Source: an uncultured Dorea sp.
GTDB lineage: Bacteria > Bacillota > Clostridia > Lachnospirales > Lachnospiraceae
Length of the DNA: 25,448 nt
Direction of reading: 5' to 3'
Assembly (NCBI GenBank): GCA_948844705.1
Contig: CAQNVT010000223.1
Span: 1 to 25,448, forward strand
The position numbers and the translations under genes are program-made. Of the stretch, positions 1 to 6,614 are shown piece after piece; the stretch's first letter is position 1, and each line of letters begins with the position of its first letter. The notes under the pieces were generated by a model, which searched no databases, was not told the DNA's origin, and saw nothing but the letters and a program-made list of their open reading frames with translations.

Positions 1-57
1 AACTACTTTTTTCATATCTGTTTTTCTCCGCCACGATTCTCTATTACAATATGCAAC

Positions 58-1266
58 CTATCGCTTATTACTTATCTGCCTTATCTCTGTTTTCCCTCCG
101 CACACCGGACAGACCGGCGGAATATCCTTTACTCCGCTCCTTGTCAGATTCTGTGCAATCTGGGGAATAATCATATTTGCTTTATATACCTCGATCCTAT
201 CTCCTACGCCAAGCTCAAGCTCCTCCATGATACTGATATTATGGACGCTGGCCCGGCTTACCGTAGTACCCTCTAACTCTACCGGAGAAAAGATCGCAAC
301 CGGGTTAATAAGACCCGTTCTGGACGGACTCCACTCGATCTCAAGCAGCTCCGTCTCCCGAAGCTCATCCGCCCACTTAAAAGCATAGGAATCCCTCGGA
401 AACTTAGAAGTCTGACCCAGAGACTGACCATACGCTATATCATCATATATTAACACAAGTCCGTCGGATGGAAAATCATTTTCCGCAATTCTTTCTGAAA
501 ATTTAATAACTTCCGCCTCGATGGTCTCCCTTGTCACCGTACAGTATTCCACCGTCTCAAAGCCCTGTGAGGCAAGCCATTCCATCTGGCACATCCTGGA
601 ATTACGAAAATCCACATCCTCTGCCTGAACAAGGGAAAATGCGTAGAACCTCACATTCCTCTTCGCCGTAATCTCATTGTTCAGCTGTCTTACCGAGCCG
701 CTGCACAGATTTCTCGGATTCTTGTATTTTGCCTCCGCCTCTTTGATCTCCTCGTTGATCCTCTCGAAATCACGGTATCCGATAACGGCCTCGCCCCTCA
801 GGATCAGCTCGCCCTTATACTGAATCTTAAGAGGAATATTTTTAAATACCCGCGCATTGTTGGTGACCACCTCGCCGACCTCGCCGTTTCCTCTTGTAAC
901 CGCCTTATAAAGCCCGCCGTCCCGATACGTAAGGACGATGGTAAGTCCGTCCAGCTTCCATGACAGCATGGCACGCTGCTCTCCCAAAAAGCTCTTAAGC
1001 TCCTCCACATCCTTCGTCTTGTCCAGCGAAAGCATGGGACGCTCATGACGTTCCTTGGGAAGCTCGCTCAACACCTCGTACCCCACATGGATCGTAGGAC
1101 TGTTGGAGAGCGTAATGCCAAGCTCGCTCTCCAATGCCGCAAGCTCGTCATAGAGCCTGTCGTACTCAAGGTTGCTCATGATCTCTTCCGCATCCTGATA
1201 ATAGGCGCGTCCTGCCCGGTTAAGAAGCTCCACCAATTCCTGCATTCTTTGTTTCTGCGCATTCAT
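58..1266 (-). CDS. ligA: NAD-dependent DNA ligase LigA, lacking its C-terminal part
   Basis: The encoded protein seals nicks in duplex DNA using NAD+. Visible parts: the Ia domain (YDRLYDEL near residue 35), the adenylation motif WKLDGLT with nucleophile Lys104, RGNGEVGE near 125, the PSDGLVL and AFKWAD nucleotidyltransferase motifs, an OB fold (SRTGLINPVA), and the first half of the zinc finger (CPVC, residues 386-389). It then stops at 402 residues, whereas family members run to about 650-670. The rest of the zinc finger, the helix-hairpin-helix region and the BRCT domain are missing. The 57 bases beyond the stop still hold an in-frame Tyr-Cys that could be the third zinc ligand, so the 3' part looks decayed rather than naturally short. 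The start overlaps the end of rluF by 47 bp. Family identity is secure. Whether the short product works is doubtful, and a second full-length ligA elsewhere is likely. Confidence 0.85.
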   Translation of the reverse strand: MNAQKQRMQELVELLNRAGRAYYQDAEEIMSNLEYDRLYDELAALESELGITLSNSPTIHVGYEVLSELPKERHERPMLSLDKTKDVEELKSFLGEQRAMLSWKLDGLTIVLTYRDGGLYKAVTRGNGEVGEVVTNNARVFKNIPLKIQYKGELILRGEAVIGYRDFERINEEIKEAEAKYKNPRNLCSGSVRQLNNEITAKRNVRFYAFSLVQAEDVDFRNSRMCQMEWLASQGFETVEYCTVTRETIEAEVIKFSERIAENDFPSDGLVLIYDDIAYGQSLGQTSKFPRDSYAFKWADELRETELLEIEWSPSRTGLINPVAIFSPVELEGTTVSRASVHNISIMEELELGVGDRIEVYKANMIIPQIAQNLTRSGVKDIPPVCPVCGGKTEIRQISNKR

Positions 1267-1960
1267 ATAATTCTTTTAACTCCTGTTCTCCAAGTTTCCG
1301 GTATTCTCCCGGCTTTAATGCTCCAAGCTCTATATTCATGATCCGCACCCGGACCAGTCTTGTGACCTTATACCCCAGCGCCCCGCACATCCGGCGTATC
1401 TGGCGGTTCAGCCCCTGGGTCAGTATAACGGAAAATGTATATTTCCCTGTTTTTACGACCTTGCAGGGCCTCGTAATCTCGTCGAGTCCCTTCTCCTTAT
1501 CCCGGATCCTCACACCCCGGGACATTTTCTCCAAAAAATCTTCCGTAATTTCTTTATTCACCGTTACCTTATATTCCTTCTCATGGACATATCTGGCACG
1601 CATCATCCGGTTGATCAGATCGCCGTCATTCGTCATGATAAGGAGCCCCTCCGAGTCCTTGTCAAGTCTTCCCGCATAGGTAACGCGGACCGGATATTTA
1701 AGAAACCGGATAATATTATTTTTCGTGCGCATATCCTCCGTACACACAATACCCGCCGGCTTATTTACCGCAAGCACGATCTTTTCCCTGCGGCTTTCTA
1801 TAACCTTCTTCCCGACACGTACCGTCTGGCCTTCCTCCACCTGTGTTCCGGGCTCCGCCTTTTTTCCGTCTACCGTCACCTTTCCGCACCCGATCAGGCG
1901 GTCCGCCTCTCTCCTGGAGCAGACCCCCGCCTCACTTAAATATTTATTCAGTCTTGTCAT
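1220..1960 (-). CDS. rluF: 23S rRNA pseudouridine synthase, RsuA/RluF family
   Basis: The enzyme isomerises a specific uridine to pseudouridine in 23S rRNA. An N-terminal S4 RNA-binding domain (residues 1-50, MTRLNKYLSEAGVCSRREAD) precedes the catalytic domain with the signature GRLDKDSEGLL, in which Asp100 is the expected catalytic aspartate, and the C-terminal GLNRQIRRMC motif that favours RluF over RsuA. The frame is open 22 codons further upstream, but ATG 1960 is chosen because the S4 domain starts there. This start lies 17 bp inside the end of the DHHW gene, suggesting translational coupling. At 246 residues it has normal length. Its place downstream of surface genes probably reflects operon read-through and not shared function. 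The exact rRNA position modified is inferred from the subfamily. Confidence 0.88.
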   Translation of the reverse strand: MTRLNKYLSEAGVCSRREADRLIGCGKVTVDGKKAEPGTQVEEGQTVRVGKKVIESRREKIVLAVNKPAGIVCTEDMRTKNNIIRFLKYPVRVTYAGRLDKDSEGLLIMTNDGDLINRMMRARYVHEKEYKVTVNKEITEDFLEKMSRGVRIRDKEKGLDEITRPCKVVKTGKYTFSVILTQGLNRQIRRMCGALGYKVTRLVRVRIMNIELGALKPGEYRKLGEQELKELYECAETKNAGIGGAS

Positions 1961-3137
1961 GTGCAAACACTCCGCTGATACTGTTATCTTCCATAAAAGT
2001 ATTTCCGTTATATAAAAATAATACACTTGTGATCTTGTTCTCTTTCATTACCTTATCAATATCTCCGTAGTAATACCTTGGATCGACCACCACGATCTCC
2101 CGGTAATACGGCGTGAGAAAAGGGATCAGGCAGTTTGCATATGAGTCCTTTACAACAAGCAGCCTTTCCGTAGAATCCGCTGTTGTGCGGATGTCCATGA
2201 CGGAAAAATTTCCTCCGAAAAACACGGCATATTTATCTTTTCCCTCAAGCTTCGAGCTGTCATACAGAGTCGCCGTTTTCCGCTGCTCATCCACATAATT
2301 CACTACAAGCTCCACATCCTCTTCCGGATTCTTTGCACTGTAAATGTAGATTGGCTCCCGGTAGCCTCCCCCGTAACCGCTGGTTGCAGACAGGGTTCCG
2401 TTAAAATCCCCCGTCACGGCATAGGGCACAAGCTCCGGCGCCTTTGAAGTGTCAAGAGCCATGCTCTTTGCAAGCTCCTGGTACGCATAGTAGGCCCCAA
2501 GGGTCGTCCAGTGGTGATCCGTATGGTAATAAATGTATTTATCCGTATGGGCCTTCAGCGCCTTCTGCGCATCCACCCAGGTAAAATCGGTCCCCAATGT
2601 CTTTTTGATCTCATTAAACTGATCCGGCTGGCTCTCCGTCACTGCAAGAGAAGGAAGCATGTCGGACAGCACATTTGCCGCATTGGGCGCCAGCAGCATA
2701 TAGAAGGGGATGTCCGGATACTTTTTTCTGAATGCCTTCATTGACTCCAGATTCTCGGAAAGCTGCTCTTCGTCAGGACTTGCAATATCCTCCAGAAGAT
2801 AGCTTTTCTTTCCGTTAAACACACCGCCCGACTCCCGTTTTCCCATCAGAAGCTCAAGATTTGTCTTTATGGTCACCCAGAAATCCCTTCCGGCAAACTG
2901 GTCTGATTTGTAGGATTCATACTGGTCCATAAAGCGGCCGCTCTCTACTCCCGACACCGTAATCTCCGGCTTTTGCTCCAGTACACGGTTCTCCTTTTCA
3001 GAAAAGGCTTTGTCCTTCGTAACCATATTGATAAGACAGATGGCCGCGATCATTCCGACAAACATAAAAGCCGCCGCCCGTTTACTCTGCGGATGTCCTT
3101 TTTTCCTTTTTCTTCTGCCTTCCTTTCTCTGCACCAT
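1944..3137 (-). CDS. DHHW family protein (AlgX/DltD-like, membrane-anchored SGNH fold)
   Basis: This is a 397-residue secreted or membrane-anchored protein. A very basic N-terminus is followed by one hydrophobic segment (about residues 21-39), so the bulk lies outside the cell. The SEKENRVLEQKP segment after the anchor and THD-type motif TDHHW (Asp207-Trp210) mark the DHHW family, related to AlgX/AlgJ and DltD. A later VVKDSYAN segment supplies the candidate nucleophile Ser332. Relatives work with an MBOAT protein to transfer acetyl or other acyl groups onto extracellular polymers, and the MBOAT gene lies 11 bp upstream here. A good ribosome site (AGGGAG) precedes ATG 3137. The polymer modified cannot be read from the sequence. 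Confidence 0.87.
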   Translation of the reverse strand: MVQRKEGRRKRKKGHPQSKRAAAFMFVGMIAAICLINMVTKDKAFSEKENRVLEQKPEITVSGVESGRFMDQYESYKSDQFAGRDFWVTIKTNLELLMGKRESGGVFNGKKSYLLEDIASPDEEQLSENLESMKAFRKKYPDIPFYMLLAPNAANVLSDMLPSLAVTESQPDQFNEIKKTLGTDFTWVDAQKALKAHTDKYIYYHTDHHWTTLGAYYAYQELAKSMALDTSKAPELVPYAVTGDFNGTLSATSGYGGGYREPIYIYSAKNPEEDVELVVNYVDEQRKTATLYDSSKLEGKDKYAVFFGGNFSVMDIRTTADSTERLLVVKDSYANCLIPFLTPYYREIVVVDPRYYYGDIDKVMKENKITSVLFLYNGNTFMEDNSISGVFAHDKTE

Positions 3138-3148
3138 ATCTACACTCC

Positions 3149-4555
3149 CTAAAATCTAAAATACAGGAACGGATTATATGATTCCGTCACAAGATAAGCA
3201 ACACACAAGAAAAACAGCGCTGCATATACGACACAGTTTACCGCCGTGTTTGAGCGTTTCGCGCCATAAATGATTTTTTCGTATACATTATGCACGGCAG
3301 GAGTAGACCCTAAAATAAGTATAAGCCACATTAACCCGTTCGTGGCAAGTATGTATAGTCCCTGCCTGTCGGCAATTCCATGTCCCCCGACGCCAAACAT
3401 AAGCCCCAGATAATTTACCGCACTGCCAAATGAAGGGCTGAAGAAAAATACCCACCCGATCATTACGAGCACGAGACAATAAAGGTGACATATGACCGCC
3501 GGCGCTTTATCCAGCGCCTCCGCCAGTATATATTTTTCAATAAGAAGCAGTATCCCGTAATATAAGCCCCACATAACAAAATTCCACGCCGCGCCGTGCC
3601 ACAGGCCGGTAAGCATCCACACTACCATGATGTTGCGCACATGCTTTCCTTTGCTCACCCTGTTGCCTCCAAGCGGTATATAGACATAATCCCGAAACCA
3701 GGTGCTCAGAGAAATATGCCACCTGCGCCAGAACTCCGTAATGCTTTTTGCCACATATGGATAGAAAAAATTTCTTTTAAATTCAAACCCGAACATTTTC
3801 CCCAATCCGATAGCCATATCGGAATATCCGCTGAAATCAAAATAAATCTGAAAGGTATATGCCGCGCAGCCGAGCCACGCCGTAAGAACCGACACCTGGG
3901 CCGGCTCCATGGAAAAAACATGGTCAAACACTGTACCGATCGCATTTGCCAGAAGTATCTTTTTTGAAAGCCCCCGGATAAAGAAGAGCACACCCTCCCC
4001 GAAATTCTCGACCGTTTCCTTTCTTACGTGAAGCTGCCTGTCGATATCTGCATACTGCACAATCGGCCCGGCGATAAGCTGCGGAAACATGGTTACATAA
4101 ACAGCAAAATCCAGCAGATTTTTCTGTACCTTTACGTCTCCCCTGTAGACATCGATAATGTAGGACAGGATCTGAAAGGTATAAAAGGAAATTCCGATAG
4201 GAAGCGGAAGCTCCCTGTACGGAATATTCACCGGAAGCACTGCATTGATACTGCCGAGAACGAAGCCCTCGTACTTAAAAAATCCCAGAATACACAGGTT
4301 TACTACAATATTAAAGCGCAGGCTTTTCCAGGCCTTTTCCTTATCTCCCAGATTCCTTGCAATATCAAGTCCGCTGACATAGTTAAACAGGATCGAAAAC
4401 ACCATAAGGAAAATATATACCGGCTCTCCCCATGCATAAAAAATCAGGCTTCCGATCAGCACTACGATGTTTTTAAGCGGTCTGGGAGACAGATAATACA
4501 ATATTAAAACAACTGGCAAAAATGTAAATAAAAATACAACACTGCTAAATAGCAT
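3149..4555 (-). CDS. MBOAT family O-acyltransferase (AlgI/DltB-like)
   Basis: A 468-residue polytopic membrane protein of the MBOAT family. The N-terminus MLFSSVVFLFTFLP and the GISFYTFQ, FPQLIAGPI, FDFSGYSDMAIG, FWRRWHISLS and LTGLWHGAAWNF blocks are all typical. The two hallmark histidines are His280 and the near-invariant catalytic His320. Members carry acyl groups across the membrane for O-acetylation of alginate, peptidoglycan or other glycans, or for D-alanylation of teichoic acids. No dltA/dltC genes are present here, so polysaccharide or peptidoglycan O-acetylation is the better guess. It is 15 bp downstream of the DUF4358 gene and 11 bp upstream of the DHHW gene, clearly in one operon. 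Family is certain and substrate unknown. Confidence 0.93.
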   Translation of the reverse strand: MLFSSVVFLFTFLPVVLILYYLSPRPLKNIVVLIGSLIFYAWGEPVYIFLMVFSILFNYVSGLDIARNLGDKEKAWKSLRFNIVVNLCILGFFKYEGFVLGSINAVLPVNIPYRELPLPIGISFYTFQILSYIIDVYRGDVKVQKNLLDFAVYVTMFPQLIAGPIVQYADIDRQLHVRKETVENFGEGVLFFIRGLSKKILLANAIGTVFDHVFSMEPAQVSVLTAWLGCAAYTFQIYFDFSGYSDMAIGLGKMFGFEFKRNFFYPYVAKSITEFWRRWHISLSTWFRDYVYIPLGGNRVSKGKHVRNIMVVWMLTGLWHGAAWNFVMWGLYYGILLLIEKYILAEALDKAPAVICHLYCLVLVMIGWVFFFSPSFGSAVNYLGLMFGVGGHGIADRQGLYILATNGLMWLILILGSTPAVHNVYEKIIYGAKRSNTAVNCVVYAALFFLCVAYLVTESYNPFLYFRF

Positions 4556-4570
4556 CTCTTTTGTTTCCCT

Positions 4571-5053
4571 CTATAAACTTTTCTTAAATGCAGCGTATGC
4601 CACATCAGCATCCTCTCCTACAGCCATAAACACATAGCTTCCCCGTTCCTCCAAAACCGCCGATTTGAGCAGCTTTGTCTGCTCGGCGCCGTATCCTTCA
4701 AAGCTCTCCGTCTGTGTATCCAGCCGTTCCTCTGCCGCTTCCTTTACAGCCTCGGTCTGACCTTCTCCTTTTACTCTTACGATAAGAAGCTCGTCCACAC
4801 CCATTACATCCTTCGGAAGATAGAGAAGGACCTCCTCGTAGTCATTGGCATTCAATCCGTAATAACGCTTAAAATCCTGAACATCTGCCTCCTTCATCCC
4901 GTCCGTGTCCGTAACGGCAAGAACATTGTTCTTTACCGTCTCTGCCGGAGCATCGCCGCCCTGGGCGGCCAGCAGAATTACCACATAAGCAATGATTACC
5001 AGAAGCATCCCGTATTTTAAAATATTAATGATATCAAGCTTAATTTTCTTCAT
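4571..5053 (-). CDS. DUF4358 domain protein, single-pass membrane anchored
   Basis: A 160-residue protein with a short basic N-terminus, one hydrophobic segment at about residues 13-30, and an extracellular alpha/beta domain. The segments YYGLNANDYEEVLLYLP and ERLDTQTESFEGYGAEQ match my memory of DUF4358, a Lachnospiraceae-rich family of unknown function usually encoded beside MBOAT, SGNH and DHHW genes, as here. ATG 5053 is chosen over a longer reading because it overlaps the stop of the upstream gene in a TAATG arrangement and begins right before the anchor. No catalytic residues are recognisable. A structural or adaptor role in the acylation machinery is an inference from context only. Confidence 0.82.
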   Translation of the reverse strand: MKKIKLDIINILKYGMLLVIIAYVVILLAAQGGDAPAETVKNNVLAVTDTDGMKEADVQDFKRYYGLNANDYEEVLLYLPKDVMGVDELLIVRVKGEGQTEAVKEAAEERLDTQTESFEGYGAEQTKLLKSAVLEERGSYVFMAVGEDADVAYAAFKKSL

Positions 5054-5835
5054 TACAGATCCGCCGCCTCCGCCATCTGATTCAGCCACTCGGGATAGTA
5101 AGCCGATGTCATATGTATTCCGTCCGTCTCGTAATATTCATCCTTTACAAGCTCTGTGTTATCAATGAAGGTAATCTCCTCCTTTTCGCACATCCCGGCA
5201 AGCTCCTCGTTATACTCAGGTATATTCGCGTACCGCCCGTCATTTCCGATCGCCACGGGACTGGCGGGAAGCACGCTGTTGGCGTATATCTCTGCATTCG
5301 GAAGACCTTCCTTTAATTTCTCAACCACTTCTTTATAGGCCTGGACGAACACCTTCGCGTCTCCTCTTGCAGCCACCACATCATTCATGCCGAGTGCGAT
5401 AAAGACCTTCTGCGGATTCGCCGCAATGATCTGGCCTATCATATCTGTAAGCCCGGTTTCATCAGGAGCGACCACGCCCACACCCTTCTCTGCATTTACA
5501 AGAGAAGCGCTCAGATGCTCATACCCGTAAAGCCCCTGACTTATGGAATCCCCGAGTATCATGCTGTTTGCAAACTTTTCGTCGTTTGATCTGCTGAGCC
5601 ACTCCTCAGACGACTGCCTTTCTTCCTTTTCAAGCTCCTGTATCTTTGCGTCGATCTCCTGTACATCTGCCTTTGCCAGCTCCTCTAATTTCTTTTCTCC
5701 TTCGGAAGCATCCACCCGCAGATTCGTCATCCGCACAGCCACAACCGCCGCCGCAATCATAAACAGCACCGCCGCCATGGTAACGGCCATACGGAGCACG
5801 CGGTCTTCCTCTCCGAAATATTTTATGTTCTTCAT
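5053..5835 (-). CDS. SGNH/GDSL-type hydrolase, membrane anchored
   Basis: A 260-residue esterase-like protein. A hydrophobic segment (residues 16-36) anchors it, a charged helical stretch (45-85) probably acts as a spacer, and the SGNH domain follows: ILGDSISQG with nucleophile Ser97, ALGMND with Asn151, and DGIHMTSAYY with Asp238 and His241. All catalytic blocks are intact. In acylation clusters such enzymes add or remove O-acetyl groups outside the cell. ATG 5835 is preferred to the ATG 18 bp upstream because an AGGAGA ribosome site lies 8 bp before it. It is the first gene of the operon, and its stop overlaps the next start by one base. The substrate is unknown. Confidence 0.88.
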   Translation of the reverse strand: MKNIKYFGEEDRVLRMAVTMAAVLFMIAAAVVAVRMTNLRVDASEGEKKLEELAKADVQEIDAKIQELEKEERQSSEEWLSRSNDEKFANSMILGDSISQGLYGYEHLSASLVNAEKGVGVVAPDETGLTDMIGQIIAANPQKVFIALGMNDVVAARGDAKVFVQAYKEVVEKLKEGLPNAEIYANSVLPASPVAIGNDGRYANIPEYNEELAGMCEKEEITFIDNTELVKDEYYETDGIHMTSAYYPEWLNQMAEAADL

Positions 5836-5865
5836 CAATTTATCTCCTGCCATATATACCGTATA

Positions 5866-5930
5866 AGAGGCAAAATGTTTTTTGGCCTCTTTGTTATTAT
5901 GCCGTCAGCCCCAGAGGGTTAACAGGCATA
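5866..5930 (-). promoter_or_regulatory. Structured 5' leader of the acylation operon (two hairpins)
   Basis: The predicted leader is about 95 nt. Near its 5' end TATGCC and GGCATA (5925-5930 and 5898-5903) can pair around a CCC/GGG inner stem. A second hairpin pairs AGAGGC with GCCTCT (5885-5890 and 5866-5871) with an A/T-rich continuation, ending about 30 nt before the start codon. I do not recognise a known riboswitch class. It may be a regulatory leader or simply stabilise the mRNA. Confidence 0.4.
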
Positions 5931-5937
5931 TCAGTTT

Positions 5938-5966
5938 ATTATACTATTTTCCATATTAAAAGTCAA
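5938..5966 (-). promoter_or_regulatory. Sigma-A promoter of the surface-acylation operon
   Basis: On the minus strand there is TTGACT (5966-5961), a 17-bp spacer and a perfect TATAAT (5943-5938). Transcription should begin near 5931, giving a leader of about 95 nt before ATG 5835. All genes down to ligA are on the same strand with gaps of 15 bp or less or overlaps, so this is probably their main promoter. Confidence 0.85.
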
Positions 5967-5986
5967 AAAATATATGGGTTCCGATC

Positions 5987-6016
5987 TTGGCAGCTATGGT
6001 AATTTCCTGTTATACT
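5987..6016 (+). promoter_or_regulatory. Probable promoter of the DUF5721 gene
   Basis: TTGGCA (5987-5992), an 18-bp spacer and TATACT (6011-6016) lie about 60 bp before ATG 6075. It is divergent from the acylation-operon promoter, and the two -35 boxes are only about 20 bp apart, so one regulator could affect both. Confidence 0.6.
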
Positions 6017-6074
6017 GGTATAAGATGATATTGAGAGCAGAAGAGATTCTGCTCCGTGATGTAAAGGAGATTTC

Positions 6075-6536
6075 ATGATTGTATTAGAACTGAACGCGAA
6101 GACATGTATGTCACATTTGCTTCTTAAACCGACCTTCCATAAATATTCTTTTATTGAGGGAGAGGTTACGACATTTAATAAATTCCATGTTGACGGGCAT
6201 ATACATAAGGATTTTTTCGACGAAGCGCCCGGGAGAGAATATGCCTTCTGGAAGGAAGTACAGGAATATTTCCTGTCTGTTATCCGCGGGAAACGGACTC
6301 CCCTTAATTTTAAACTTATCCTTTCTCTTGCACCGGAGGATTTTGCCGGATTTCTGGATTCGAGAGGCCTATCCTTCCGGCCGGAGGAAATCCAGGGGCT
6401 GTATCTTAATTTCCGGTATGATAATGATATACTTAAGTGTATTACAGGAATTTCCATGAAGACATTCACGATGGATAAGAGTCTGGAGGGGGAGTGGGAT
6501 AAGTATGCACAGGAAATGCTTGGGATATGCATATAG
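6075..6536 (+). CDS. DUF5721 family protein
   Basis: A 153-residue soluble protein without a signal peptide or membrane segment. The order of features TTFNKFHVDGHIHKDFFD, then YAFWKEVQEYFLSVIRGKRTPLNFK, then TGISMKTFTMDKSLEGEWD agrees with what I remember as DUF5721, a family almost confined to Lachnospiraceae and of unknown function. The last block, with TMDKSLE near the C-terminus, is the most distinctive. A strong AAGGAGA ribosome site lies 5 bp before ATG 6075. It stands alone, between a divergent operon and convergent htpG. No catalytic motif is evident. Confidence 0.78.
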   Translation: MIVLELNAKTCMSHLLLKPTFHKYSFIEGEVTTFNKFHVDGHIHKDFFDEAPGREYAFWKEVQEYFLSVIRGKRTPLNFKLILSLAPEDFAGFLDSRGLSFRPEEIQGLYLNFRYDNDILKCITGISMKTFTMDKSLEGEWDKYAQEMLGICI

Positions 6537-6561
6537 TGGATAAAAAGGGACAGGGTATTTT

Positions 6562-6605
6562 CAATCTGGGACGTAGTAAAATTAATTTTACTACGTCCCA
6601 GATTG
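6562..6605. terminator. 44-bp perfect palindrome between convergent genes, probable bidirectional terminator
   Basis: Two 22-base arms are exact reverse complements with no loop or mismatch. The outer part (CAATCTGGGACGTAGT) is G+C-containing and the centre is AAAATTAATTTT. It fills the 78-bp gap between the DUF5721 stop and the htpG stop, a usual place for a shared terminator. A classical downstream T-run is weak on both strands, so termination is inferred from position and structure. It may also be a dispersed repeat. Confidence 0.65.
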
Positions 6606-6614
6606 TAGATTGCA

